Below, piece by piece: positions 46,701 through 58,007 of a DNA stretch of 64,000 nt (the first letter of the stretch is position 1; each line of letters opens with the position of its first letter). A program made the translations under genes and the position numbers. Under the pieces are notes generated by a model that saw only the letters and a list, made by a program, of their open reading frames with translations, did not search any database and was not told where the DNA came from. The DNA lies in NCBI GenBank assembly GCA_014238125.1, contig JABABS010000094.1, forward strand, positions 40,371 through 104,370, in the 5' to 3' direction. Source of the DNA: Phycisphaerales bacterium. Lineage in GTDB: Bacteria; Planctomycetota; Phycisphaerae; Phycisphaerales; SM1A02.

Positions 46701-49487
46701 TTAGTCGGTAACGCTGATGAGCTCGACGTCGAAAACGAGGGTTGCTCCGCCTGGAATCACAGGAGGCATACCATTTGGTCCATAACCGAGAGTTGATGGA
46801 ATGATCAATTTACGTTTTCCGCCAACCTTCATTGAACCAACACCCTCCGTCCAACCAGCGATCACGCCGTTGAGTGGAAATGAGATCGTCTGACCACGGT
46901 CAACACTACTGTCAAATTTAGTGCCGTCAGTCAACCAACCCGTGTAATGCACTTCAACAGTACTTGAAGCACCCGCAGGTTGTGGGCCATTGCCCTCTGT
47001 CATGTCGTACCAAGAAAGACCACTATCGCTGGTCGCCGCTTCGCCTGTTACAGGATTACCTGGTAATTGTTCCATAGAAGGTACCTTTCCATAATCAATG
47101 ATGTCTAACAATTCGACATCGAAAATAAGAGTTGAGTCCGGTGGAATACTAGGCCGTCCACGCGAACCATACGCCAAGTTTGCCGGAATTCTAAATTTAC
47201 GTTTTTCGCCAACCTGCATGTCAGCAACGCCCTCTGTCCATCCCCGAATGACTCGATTAAGTGGAAATGTCGCGGGCGCACCACGCTTTACGCTGCTATC
47301 AAACATTGTGCCCTCTTCAAGCCACCCAGAATAATGCACCTTGACCGTGTCGGTGACACACGGTGTCGTGTCACCCTTTCCCTCTTGAATCACCCACCAC
47401 TCCAAGCCAGAAACAGATGTCGATGGTTCACCGAAAACTTCGTCACCCGGGACATCTACAGCAACTCTGGCTTCAACTTCCAAGCCAAGTGATTCTAAGA
47501 ATGCATCCATGCTTGGCTCGCGACCAAGATACTCACGAACAAGATCCAAACTGTCCTCTGTTCCACCCATCGACAAAATCTTCTCTCGATAATACGCGCC
47601 CGCTTCAGGATTTAGCATGCCCAGTTCCCTAAACCGCTGGAACATGTCTTGTGCATACACAAGTGACCACATATATCCGTAATAGCCCGCTTGGTAACCA
47701 GTGAGGTGCCCAAAACTGCTTTGAAAATGAGAGCCCGGGGTGTGCGGATACATTCGCGTCATATCATGAACGTCATACGCAACTTGCGTCGTATCAACAA
47801 CGCCATCTTCATCGGTATGGTACGCCTGATCAACCATGCCCAAGAAAATTTGGCCTTCGGCTTTTACTCCACTTTGCAAATTCTTTGCAGCAATCATACC
47901 TTCAATAAGTTCGTCTGGCATTGGTTCATTGGTTTCATAGTGTCGAGCAAAAAGTTTCAATGTCTCGGGTGTCCATACCCACTCTTCAAACATTTGTGAG
48001 GGTGCTTCGACAAAATCACGCTCAACACTGGTGCCAGCAAAGCCCGCCATTTCTGCTTCACTTAACAATGTATGTAAACAGTGACCAAATTCGTGGAAAA
48101 AAGTTTCTGTTTCGTCATGTGTCATTAACGATGGTTTGTTTGCGGTTGGTTTTGTAAAGTTACACACAAGCGCAGCGACTGGAAGTTGTACCGTTCCATC
48201 TGCCCACACTTTATGTTGTACCAAGCCCCACTGCGCGGCGTGTGAATATTTATTGTCACGCGGATGCAAGTCAATATAAAACTCACCAAGCTGCTTGCCA
48301 GAGTTCTTATCCCACACTTCAAACAATCTAACGTCACCGTGCCACAGCGGCGTTCCTCGTTCAGTGGCCAAATCTGTAACTTCGCGATACTCAATGCTGT
48401 ATAAATTTTGTGTGATTTCAAACAATCCGTCCATCACGTTTTGCAGTGGTAAATACTCCTGGACTTTTTGTGAATCAACTGCGAACTTGTCGTTTTTAAT
48501 TTTTTCGTAGTAATAACTAAAGTCGTAAGGATAAAACTCAGCAGTAGGATTGCCCGTATCTTCACGTTTTGCTTCAACGAGCTCAGCCCAGTCTTTTTCT
48601 GCTTTTTTGCGGACAACTGGGCGTAGTTTTTCGTAAAATGCAGCAACTGTAGCGGCGCTTTTTGACATTTTTAATTCGGTTTCATAATCTGCTGTTGTTG
48701 CGTACCCGAGTAAATCAGATGCTTCGTCTCGCAACTTAATAATGCGTTCGAGCAATTCAACGTTCTGTAATCCAGCACGTTTTGAATATGCAAACCGAAC
48801 TTTCTTTCGTGTTTCTGATACCGAACAATAGTCCAAAATTGGACCGAAGGTTGGATAGTCAAGTGTGACCTGATAATTACCATCCACTACATCAAGACCA
48901 TCAACAACATCTTGAGGAACACCGGTCAGCCCATCGGGCGGGATCGGAACGATCGTTTTATCTTCGCGAATGTTTGTGTCGAAATCAAGTGTCAATGTGC
49001 CTAGCTCTTTTTGGATTGTTTTTAATTTTTCGCGATCTTCTACAGTAAGAGACATGCCACTTCTTCGATAATCACGCATCGTGTGTTCAAGCATGCGTTC
49101 TTGTTCACCTGATAGTTCTGGGTTTGTATCTGCGTAAGTTTTAATCGCGTTGTACAAATCAACATTAGTTGCAAAGTCAATTGACCAATCTGACCAAAGT
49201 TGTGCTGCACCTTGTGCGGCTTCTCGTATGTCAGGGTTCGTGTGCACATACGCCATGAACGCTGGAATATTTGATGCCCCATCAAGACGAACCATCATGT
49301 CGTCAAGCGCACCAACCGTATTTTCAAATGTTCTTTCATCATCTGAAACAGCAATGATTGCTGCAATTTCAATGTCCGCGTTTGCAAATGCCGTTTCAAC
49401 GGTTGTTGTTAATTCTTCAGGAGTCTGTGGAATTGGGCGGTCAGCGATAAAGTTAGATGTGATCAATAGTACTGTTGTTAAAAACAT
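46701..49487 (-). CDS. M3 family oligopeptidase (Dcp/OpdA-like) fused to two C-terminal FKBP-type peptidyl-prolyl isomerase domains
   Basis: Zinc motif [17 protein letters not shown]; then two FKBP domains: [24 protein letters not shown]...[34 protein letters not shown] and [24 protein letters not shown]...[35 protein letters not shown]. Confidence 0.93.
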   Translation of the reverse strand: MFLTTVLLITSNFIADRPIPQTPEELTTTVETAFANADIEIAAIIAVSDDERTFENTVGALDDMMVRLDGASNIPAFMAYVHTNPDIREAAQGAAQLWSDWSIDFATNVDLYNAIKTYADTNPELSGEQERMLEHTMRDYRRSGMSLTVEDREKLKTIQKELGTLTLDFDTNIREDKTIVPIPPDGLTGVPQDVVDGLDVVDGNYQVTLDYPTFGPILDYCSVSETRKKVRFAYSKRAGLQNVELLERIIKLRDEASDLLGYATTADYETELKMSKSAATVAAFYEKLRPVVRKKAEKDWAELVEAKREDTGNPTAEFYPYDFSYYYEKIKNDKFAVDSQKVQEYLPLQNVMDGLFEITQNLYSIEYREVTDLATERGTPLWHGDVRLFEVWDKNSGKQLGEFYIDLHPRDNKYSHAAQWGLVQHKVWADGTVQLPVAALVCNFTKPTANKPSLMTHDETETFFHEFGHCLHTLLSEAEMAGFAGTSVERDFVEAPSQMFEEWVWTPETLKLFARHYETNEPMPDELIEGMIAAKNLQSGVKAEGQIFLGMVDQAYHTDEDGVVDTTQVAYDVHDMTRMYPHTPGSHFQSSFGHLTGYQAGYYGYMWSLVYAQDMFQRFRELGMLNPEAGAYYREKILSMGGTEDSLDLVREYLGREPSMDAFLESLGLEVEARVAVDVPGDEVFGEPSTSVSGLEWWVIQEGKGDTTPCVTDTVKVHYSGWLEEGTMFDSSVKRGAPATFPLNRVIRGWTEGVADMQVGEKRKFRIPANLAYGSRGRPSIPPDSTLIFDVELLDIIDYGKVPSMEQLPGNPVTGEAATSDSGLSWYDMTEGNGPQPAGASSTVEVHYTGWLTDGTKFDSSVDRGQTISFPLNGVIAGWTEGVGSMKVGGKRKLIIPSTLGYGPNGMPPVIPGGATLVFDVELISVTD

Positions 49488-49525
49488 AAGTGTTCCTTTA
49501 TTTGAGCAACGTAGTGTATAAGGAA

Positions 49526-49557
49526 ACAGGGCTCACAACGTATGTTGTGAGCCCTGT
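49526..49557 (-). terminator. Rho-independent terminator of atpD
   Basis: 14-bp perfect stem ACAGGGCTCACAAC-gtat-GTTGTGAGCCCTGT; followed on the minus strand by TTTCCTT. Confidence 0.8.
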
Positions 49558-49576
49558 GATTTGAGGGTTTACTGAG

Positions 49577-51151
<1,575 letters not shown>

Positions 51152-51183
51152 TCATCGCAGAGGTGCGGTATACTTCGCCGCCT

Positions 51184-51579
51184 ATGAAGTTTGATCTTAT
51201 AGATCAGGTGCTCGAACAAGAAGAAGGGCGAATTGTGGCCATCAAGCAAGTCACGCTTGCTGAGGAATATCTCGCCGACCATTTTCCGAGTTTTCCAATT
51301 CTACCGGGTGTTCTTATGCTTGAAGCAATGGTGCAAGCGGCCTCAAAATTGCTCCCACCAAAAGGCCGCCGGCTCGTCCTTGGCGAGGTAAAGGCCGTAA
51401 AATACGGAGCCATGGTTCGCCCCGGAGATACGCTCAGGGTGGAAGTTATTGCAGGTGCCACAAACGAGGATGGCGCCACCCCTTGTAAAGGGACGGGGAC
51501 TGTTCTTCGAAGAGACAGTAGCGAAACGACGATAGCAGTGGCAGGACGTTTTACGATGCGGCCTGCTCGAATTGAATAA
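51184..51579 (+). CDS. FabZ-like hotdog 3-hydroxyacyl-ACP dehydratase
   Basis: ADHFPSFPILPGVLMLEAMVQAASKLL (FabZ His/Glu region). Confidence 0.85.
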   Translation: MKFDLIDQVLEQEEGRIVAIKQVTLAEEYLADHFPSFPILPGVLMLEAMVQAASKLLPPKGRRLVLGEVKAVKYGAMVRPGDTLRVEVIAGATNEDGATPCKGTGTVLRRDSSETTIAVAGRFTMRPARIE

Positions 51580-51598
51580 CACGAAATAGGAGACGGTT

Positions 51599-51985
51599 AT
51601 GAACCGCGATGATATTTTCTCAAAAATCCAAGGAGTTCTCGATGATGCCCTCGGCGTAGACGAAGACGAGGTAACTCCAGAAGCAAGCCTAACAGCCGAT
51701 CTCGGAGCTGAATCCATCGACTTCCTCGACATTGTTTTTCGAATTGAAAAAACGTTTGGTCTCAAAATTTCACAAGGTGAACTTTTTCCAGAAAACCTTG
51801 CAGATAACGCTGATTGGGTTGCTGATGGCAAACTCACAGACATGGGTCTTGAAATGCTCAAGGGACGCATGGCACACGTTGATTTTGCGGTATTTGAGGG
51901 CGGAGATCGCTCCGTCTCGAAACTAGGTGATGCCATTACTGTCGATTCCCTCGTCAATTTTGTTGAAATCAAACTCGCCGGATAA
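51599..51985 (+). CDS. Acyl carrier protein-like protein with C-terminal extension (128 aa)
   Basis: LTADLGAESIDFLDIVFRIEKTFGLKI: ESID phosphopantetheine attachment site. Confidence 0.82.
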   Translation: MNRDDIFSKIQGVLDDALGVDEDEVTPEASLTADLGAESIDFLDIVFRIEKTFGLKISQGELFPENLADNADWVADGKLTDMGLEMLKGRMAHVDFAVFEGGDRSVSKLGDAITVDSLVNFVEIKLAG

Positions 51986-51991
51986 CACCTT

Positions 51992-52504
51992 ATGCGTTGG
52001 TTGTGGATAGATCGAATCATAAATCACGAACCGAACAAGCGGCTCGTTGCAATCAAAAATGTCTCGCTTGCCGAGGAACACCTTCACGATTGCATCGTGG
52101 ATGGTCAAGTTGTAATGCCTGCATCCCTTCTTATTGAGGGTATGGCTCAAACCGCTGGCATTCTTGTGGGGACCACTTCAAACTTCAAAGAGAAGGTAAT
52201 ACTCGCAAAAATAACAAAGGCCTCGTTCGATAGCGATGTGACGGCGGGGGATACCGTCCGTTATGACGCAACGATTGATCGAATCGACGATGCGGGAGCT
52301 GCAACAAGTGGCACAGTGGACAAACGCGTTGCCGGCGGTGATGCTTGGGAACGTATCGGTAGAATTGAGTTAATGTTCAGTCATATTGATAACAACATGG
52401 CCGGAACAGAATTTCCCGAGCACAATTTTGTCTTTTCCGACAACTTCAAGATGATCTTAGATGCCGCTGGTCTTGGAAATTATGTTTGCAACCAAGACGC
52501 TTAA
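51992..52504 (+). CDS. Second FabZ-like hotdog protein
   Basis: WIDRIINHEPNKRLVAIKNVSLAEEHLHD...VVMPASLLIEGMAQTAGILVG; E retained in the IEGMAQ motif. Confidence 0.8.
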   Translation: MRWLWIDRIINHEPNKRLVAIKNVSLAEEHLHDCIVDGQVVMPASLLIEGMAQTAGILVGTTSNFKEKVILAKITKASFDSDVTAGDTVRYDATIDRIDDAGAATSGTVDKRVAGGDAWERIGRIELMFSHIDNNMAGTEFPEHNFVFSDNFKMILDAAGLGNYVCNQDA

Positions 52505-52556
52505 TGTTACAATGATATATCGAGTTATTTCTATACTTTACTAAGGAGGCACTTCC

Positions 52557-53087
52557 ATGCCAAGATTAAAAAACATTGACCCAGCAACCGATACTGGTGC
52601 GGGCGCTGACCTTCTCAACGGTCCACTCAAGGAAAAACAAATTAACATTTTCAAGGGACTCGCCGCACATCCGTCTGTCCTAGAAGGGTATATGGGCTGG
52701 GCTGGTGCTTCAAAAGGGGGCGCTTTGACAGCCGCCGAATGTGAAGTTGTTCAATTGCTTGCTGCAGAAAAATTCCACTGTGCGTATTGCACTGCCGCGC
52801 ACACAATGATTGCTGCTGGTACAGGATTCAACGAGGAAGATTGTGCAAATATCCGCCGCCGCATTTCAAGTGATCCAAAAACCCAAGCACTCATCAATTT
52901 CACCGCTGAAGCACTAGACACAATTGGAAATGTCAGCGATGAAACCCTCGCCGCGTTTATGGATGCTGGATATAACACTGAAGCGGCTATTGAGGTAACG
53001 GCAGGTATTTCGGTCATGACTTTCACGAGTTATTACAACCATATCAATAACACTGTTGTTGATCTCCCAGAGCCAGCCACCGTGTAA
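52557..53087 (+). CDS. Carboxymuconolactone decarboxylase/AhpD-like protein
   Basis: AEKFHCAYCTAAHTMIAAGTGF: CxxC...H AhpD core. Confidence 0.85.
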   Translation: MPRLKNIDPATDTGAGADLLNGPLKEKQINIFKGLAAHPSVLEGYMGWAGASKGGALTAAECEVVQLLAAEKFHCAYCTAAHTMIAAGTGFNEEDCANIRRRISSDPKTQALINFTAEALDTIGNVSDETLAAFMDAGYNTEAAIEVTAGISVMTFTSYYNHINNTVVDLPEPATV

Positions 53088-53107
53088 TTCAGACTATCCC
53101 AAAAAAT

Positions 53108-53140
53108 AGGCTCCTCGCCGTAAAGCGAGGAGCCTGTTTT
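53108..53140 (+). terminator. Rho-independent terminator
   Basis: AGGCTCCTCGC-cgtaaa-GCGAGGAGCCT followed by GTTTT. Confidence 0.85.
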
Positions 53141-53353
53141 CATATGATCGACTGGAGGATCGATCAAGGAGAGGAGTGTCCCGCCAAGGCGGGCTCTAAG
53201 TAGGAGGAGAGAAAAGAGAGCAATTTATTGTTCACCTGAACAGTCGAATATCTCTACGGTGAATGCAAGTCGTTGTGGAAATATAAACATCGATTTCTGA
53301 TTCCGTGGGTTGCTTTGTAACGGTTATGTCAATTACGCCGTACAATCGCGGGT

Positions 53354-53911
53354 ATGAAGGAACACGTAGCCATGTACGCAGGGTCATTTGATCCAATTAC
53401 ATCTGGACATTTAGATGTTGTTGCACGATCACGGCACCTTTTTGATCGAATAGTGGTTGGCATTGGTTTCAATCCAGACAAGGAAGCGCTTTTTCCCGTC
53501 GAGGAAAGAGTCGAGATGGCAACCACTCTCATCGATGCGCTTGTTGCGAATGACCCAAATGCAGCAAGTGTTTCCGTTGAGCGATATTCTGGTCTCACTG
53601 TTGATTTTGCCAAAAAAGCTGGTGCATCAGCACTTGTTCGTGGCATTCGCAACGTCACAGATCTTGCTACCGAAACACAACTCGCAATTACAAACAGGCA
53701 AGTTGCAGACATCGAAACTGTTTTTATAATTACTGGCGAAGCGTATGCTTTCACATCTTCAAGTTTGATTCGACAAATTGCCGCACTCGGTGGCAATTTA
53801 GATCGACTTGATAGCATCATCCCACCCCTCGTCATTGAACGGCTCAAAATATTGCAAGCAGACCCAAGTGGTTTGCTTAAGGCGATGGCAAATGATGCGA
53901 ATATGGAATAA
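53354..53911 (+). CDS. coaD: Phosphopantetheine adenylyltransferase
   Basis: AMYAGSFDPITSGHLDVVARS, ALVRGIRNVTDLATETQLAITNR, FTSSSLIRQIA. Confidence 0.95.
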   Translation: MKEHVAMYAGSFDPITSGHLDVVARSRHLFDRIVVGIGFNPDKEALFPVEERVEMATTLIDALVANDPNAASVSVERYSGLTVDFAKKAGASALVRGIRNVTDLATETQLAITNRQVADIETVFIITGEAYAFTSSSLIRQIAALGGNLDRLDSIIPPLVIERLKILQADPSGLLKAMANDANME

Positions 53912-53914
53912 CTG

Positions 53915-54586
53915 ATGTATCCCAGAGTTGTATCCATCGGAACGCTTGCAAATAACCCGCTTTGGAATGAACGTGGAAACTCTAGAATTAGTCATTCAAC
54001 GACGACTGTTATCAAAACGGGAGATGCAATTATTCTCGTTGATCCATCGCTCCCCCCAACGCTAATGGATGCGAGATTAGACGAAAGGTGGGGATTAAAA
54101 CTTTCAAACATTACGCATGTTTTTCTCACGAGTTTCGATCCAGATAGACGCCGCACACTTCCTGGGATTGAACATGCAAACTGGCTCATGCACGAACCAG
54201 AAATACAATCTGCTTCTGCAGCAATTCAAGATGAAATACTCAGAGCTGAAAACGATCCTGCGGTAGTCAATATCCTAGAAGAACATTTGGGATTACTTGC
54301 AAGTTTCACATCACCAGAAGACAATCCTTTTCCTTCTGTGGATTTGTTTCCCATTCCCGGATTCACGCCCGGAAGTTGTGGTCTCTTGCTACCTCTTCCA
54401 AAACAAACTGTTTTAATTACAGGCGACACTGTCGCAACACTGGAACATCTTCAAAACGGATCCGTTCTTCAAAATTGTGCAAACATTGAATTAGCTAAAG
54501 AGTCATTCGTTGAGTGTGTAGAAATCGCAGATATTATTATTCCCGGAAGAGACAATATTATTCTTAATCCAGCGCGATCACAATGA
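53915..54586 (+). CDS. Metallo-beta-lactamase-fold protein, likely lacking metal ligands
   Basis: STTTVIKTGDAIILVDPSLPP, HVFLTSFDPDRRR at the HxHxDH position, FPIPGFTPGSCGLLLP, VLITGDTVATLEHL. Confidence 0.72.
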   Translation: MYPRVVSIGTLANNPLWNERGNSRISHSTTTVIKTGDAIILVDPSLPPTLMDARLDERWGLKLSNITHVFLTSFDPDRRRTLPGIEHANWLMHEPEIQSASAAIQDEILRAENDPAVVNILEEHLGLLASFTSPEDNPFPSVDLFPIPGFTPGSCGLLLPLPKQTVLITGDTVATLEHLQNGSVLQNCANIELAKESFVECVEIADIIIPGRDNIILNPARSQ

Positions 54587-56430
54587 TTGTTATTCACAAC
54601 ATACTACTTGCCCTCATTTTGCAAACACCAACACCTGCGGACGTAGAGTTCCAAACCGCTGCAACCGCTGGTCAACAAGCGGTGCAATTGCAACATTCTT
54701 TACCGCTAATAAACCAAGTTGTACTTGTTCCTGATGAAGCAACATATCTTGACGAACTTTCAAAGTGGTCGCCAGATGCACGGTGGCCAATTCTGTTTGA
54801 TGACAACCAACTTGCACCTATGTTTATACGAAAATTTCGTCCGCAAAAAGTTTGGAGAAGATTGTCTGTTGGCAAACGCATTGAAGATTTTGAAACAACA
54901 TCACAGAACGTCATCGCAAGGGCGTGGGGCGGTACAGCTTCGCCAAACATCGCGTTCGCCAACAACAACATCGATCCCATCGGTCTTGTAATTACAAACA
55001 AGGACGACCATGCAAGAGTTGCCGCTGTTGCCCTTGCGGCAGGAAGAGGGCAACGGCTCCGCTTTGTTGAAAAATGGGGAGGAGAAGATGTCTTGTGGAG
55101 CGTTGATGAAACGTTACAACGCATGCAAAAAGTGCAAACGCTAGTTCAAGAAACGAACGACAACGTTGTGGCCATTACGCTCTGCATGTCCATGTCACCA
55201 CGAGCACAGTACGCGAATGCAAAAGAAAACCCTGTTGCAACGACAGACCTAATTGGTCGTGATAAAAACGGAAACCGATTTGCGTGGTGTGGCTGGATTT
55301 TTGGCTCAAAAAAACATTCTGCATATGTCGCCGCGTGCAGTCTATTCTTGCCGCGAGATCATTATTGGTTTTGCAACACATATCCAGATTCTGGAATTTG
55401 GAGTAACTATGGTATTGGAAACGTAGATGAAGTGTTACCAAAACTTGGAATTACACTGGGAATATCAGATGGGACACTTGCGTCGCTGTATGAAATTAAT
55501 CATGGCGGAGTCAGTGCAGATGTTATTTTTTTCACATCAAAGGGTAACCAAGATTTTTTTGATCTTGCTGATACTCGAATCGCTCCAACGTGGGTACCAA
55601 TTCTAAATACACCAGCGGCACTTTATTTTCTGCACAGTTGGTCGCTTAAAAAACCTGCAAACAGAATGACTGTTGGCGGGACGTGGCTGGAGCGAGGTGT
55701 ATATGCCTACGTTGGCTCATCGCATGAACCAATGTTGCAAGCGTTCGTTCCACCCATGGAAACAATGCGGAGAACGATGAGTCATGTCCCTTTCCTAATC
55801 GCATCAAGGTGGTTTGAAGGTCAGGGGGAGCAATCTAAACCCTGGAGAATCAATACAATTGGTGACCCACTTATGGTGTGTGGTCCAAGCCCAGTTACCA
55901 ACAGAAAAAGAGTTGATGCAAGCGAACGTACTGGTTGTACAGATGTTGTTGCAGAAGCAAGATTGTTTTTACAACAAGCAAGCGAAAATCCAAGCGATTC
56001 TTCGTTTGCAAAAGCAATTGAAACAGTATCGCTTCTAGGAAGAGACCGCGTCGTTATACAACTTTGGCATGCGGCAAATGAACAGGGGGTTGCGAAAAAA
56101 CGTACCGCCAAAAGCGCGTTACCATCGCTTTTTAGGGCAAAAGCGGTTGACGCTTTTTTATGGGCATATCGTTTATTAGAAACCCCCCATCGGAATGAAC
56201 GTGACATGCTGTGGCAACTCGCGACACTGTTTCCAAACTCTGCGTCCCCGCTTCTTGTAGATAACATTCGGAGTGTTTATGCTTGTGATGACATTCGTCT
56301 TATCGCACCAACAGTTATGAAAAATCGAGGCAAACATGCCGTTTTGTCTATCATAAACACACACCTTCCAAAAGCGAGGGGTAGAAACGAACGCGAACTT
56401 AAGCGGTTGCTCAAACAATATGGAAAATAA
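54583..56430 (+). CDS. Hypothetical protein (615 aa), possible C25/caspase-fold relative
   Basis: SADVIFFTSKGNQDFF...PAALYFLHSWSLKKPANRMTVGGTWLERGVYAYVGSSHEPMLQAFVPP...WRINTIGDPLMVCG. Confidence 0.5.
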   Translation: MIVIHNILLALILQTPTPADVEFQTAATAGQQAVQLQHSLPLINQVVLVPDEATYLDELSKWSPDARWPILFDDNQLAPMFIRKFRPQKVWRRLSVGKRIEDFETTSQNVIARAWGGTASPNIAFANNNIDPIGLVITNKDDHARVAAVALAAGRGQRLRFVEKWGGEDVLWSVDETLQRMQKVQTLVQETNDNVVAITLCMSMSPRAQYANAKENPVATTDLIGRDKNGNRFAWCGWIFGSKKHSAYVAACSLFLPRDHYWFCNTYPDSGIWSNYGIGNVDEVLPKLGITLGISDGTLASLYEINHGGVSADVIFFTSKGNQDFFDLADTRIAPTWVPILNTPAALYFLHSWSLKKPANRMTVGGTWLERGVYAYVGSSHEPMLQAFVPPMETMRRTMSHVPFLIASRWFEGQGEQSKPWRINTIGDPLMVCGPSPVTNRKRVDASERTGCTDVVAEARLFLQQASENPSDSSFAKAIETVSLLGRDRVVIQLWHAANEQGVAKKRTAKSALPSLFRAKAVDAFLWAYRLLETPHRNERDMLWQLATLFPNSASPLLVDNIRSVYACDDIRLIAPTVMKNRGKHAVLSIINTHLPKARGRNERELKRLLKQYGK

Positions 56431-58006
56431 ACAAAAACCAGCTGTACTTATTATCCGTGACGGCTGGGGTCAAAACCCAGACACGAAAATGGATGAGTAC
56501 AACGCAATTTTGCAAGCCAACACGCCATTTGCCGATTCTTTACACAGGGATTGGCCAACGACACTTGTTGGAACATCGGGTTTACAAGTTGGTCTTCCGG
56601 ATCAAATAATGGGGAATAGTGAAGTTGGTCACCAAAACATTGGTGCGGGAAGAATTGTTCCGCAAGAACTTGTGCGACTTAACAAAGCAGTTGAATCGGG
56701 CTTGTTTAAAACCAACCCTGTGTTTGCAAAGGCGTTTGACCGAGGCTGCAACGGACATTTATTACATATCATTGGGCTTGTCAGCGAAGGTAGGGTGCAT
56801 AGTGACATTAAACATTTATTTGCATTGCTTGATGCAGCACCAAGCGATTGCAACATTTGTATTCACGTGATTACAGATGGTCGCGACTGCTCCCCAACAA
56901 TCGGCCTTGGGTTTGTTGAATCAGTTGAGAAAAAAATCAAGGGAACAAATGCAAAAATTGCATCCGTCATGGGTAGATATTATGCAATGGATAGAGACAA
57001 CCGGTGGGATCGCATTGCGCTTGCATGGAGCGTTTTAACAAGTAAAGCACGTAGTGCTAAGTCGGCTGTTGAAGTTGTCAGAAACTATTACAACTCCCCA
57101 ACAAAAGCCAACATGGCGGGTGATGAATTTGTTTTTCCAACACAAATCGTAGATGCAGCAAACAAACCAGTTGGTATTGTAAATGAGGGCGATGCAATAA
57201 TTTTCTTCAATTATCGGGGTGACCGACCTCGCGAATTATCCCGGGCTTTCGTTCTTGACGAAGACGCGTGGAGCAATGTCGATCGTGGTGGTTTTAATCG
57301 AGGAAAACAATACAAAGATTTGTTTTATGTCACCATGACCAACTACGAATCCGACCTTCCGGTTTCTGCTGTTGCGTTTGAAAAACCAAAACCTATGCAA
57401 AATATTCTAGGCGCGGTAATTGCAGAAAAAGGTCTCGCTCAATTTAGGTGTGCAGAAACAGAAAAATTTCCGCACGTCACATTCTTTTTTAACGACTATC
57501 GCGAAGAACCTTTCGCCCGCGAAACAAGATTGCTGATTCCAAGCCCAACAGACGTTGCAACATATGATTTAAAACCAGAAATGTCCGCCGAAGGTGTTTG
57601 CTGTGGTGTTCTTGAACAATTGGCAAGCGAAAACTGCCCCGCTCTACTTATTGTAAACTTTGCAAACGGAGACATGGTTGGTCACACAGGAAATTTGCCG
57701 GCTATTATTAAAGCGGTAGAAGTTGTTGATGATTGCACCAAGAGAATTACCGAAGCAACGCTTGCAGTTGGTGGTTCTCTTGTAATCACCGCTGATCACG
57801 GGAACGCAGAACGCACGTGGGATGTTGAGACGAATGGTCCAGACACCTCGCACACCACTTACGATGTTCCGCTTCATGTTGTCGGGGAACGGTGGAAAAA
57901 TAAACAACTACGTGGCGGGGGAATTCTTGCAGACATTGCGCCAACGCTTCTTGCTTTTTTAGATATAAAAAAACCGAAAGAGATGCGAGGAAACAGTTTG
58001 GTGTAA
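56420..58006 (+). CDS. gpmI: 2,3-bisphosphoglycerate-independent phosphoglycerate mutase
   Basis: VLIIRDGWG, PDQIMGNSEVGHQNIGAGRIVPQ, VITDGRDCSP, ITADHGNAE. Confidence 0.96.
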   Translation: MENKQKPAVLIIRDGWGQNPDTKMDEYNAILQANTPFADSLHRDWPTTLVGTSGLQVGLPDQIMGNSEVGHQNIGAGRIVPQELVRLNKAVESGLFKTNPVFAKAFDRGCNGHLLHIIGLVSEGRVHSDIKHLFALLDAAPSDCNICIHVITDGRDCSPTIGLGFVESVEKKIKGTNAKIASVMGRYYAMDRDNRWDRIALAWSVLTSKARSAKSAVEVVRNYYNSPTKANMAGDEFVFPTQIVDAANKPVGIVNEGDAIIFFNYRGDRPRELSRAFVLDEDAWSNVDRGGFNRGKQYKDLFYVTMTNYESDLPVSAVAFEKPKPMQNILGAVIAEKGLAQFRCAETEKFPHVTFFFNDYREEPFARETRLLIPSPTDVATYDLKPEMSAEGVCCGVLEQLASENCPALLIVNFANGDMVGHTGNLPAIIKAVEVVDDCTKRITEATLAVGGSLVITADHGNAERTWDVETNGPDTSHTTYDVPLHVVGERWKNKQLRGGGILADIAPTLLAFLDIKKPKEMRGNSLV

Positions 58007-58007
58007 T

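Noticed and set aside
51343-52020. 225-aa minus-strand ORF across the hotdog/ACP genes
   Set aside because: Antisense to three conserved CDSs; Ser/Arg-rich shadow sequence.
53329-53937. 202-aa minus-strand ORF over coaD
   Set aside because: Fully antisense to CoaD, which has all its family motifs.
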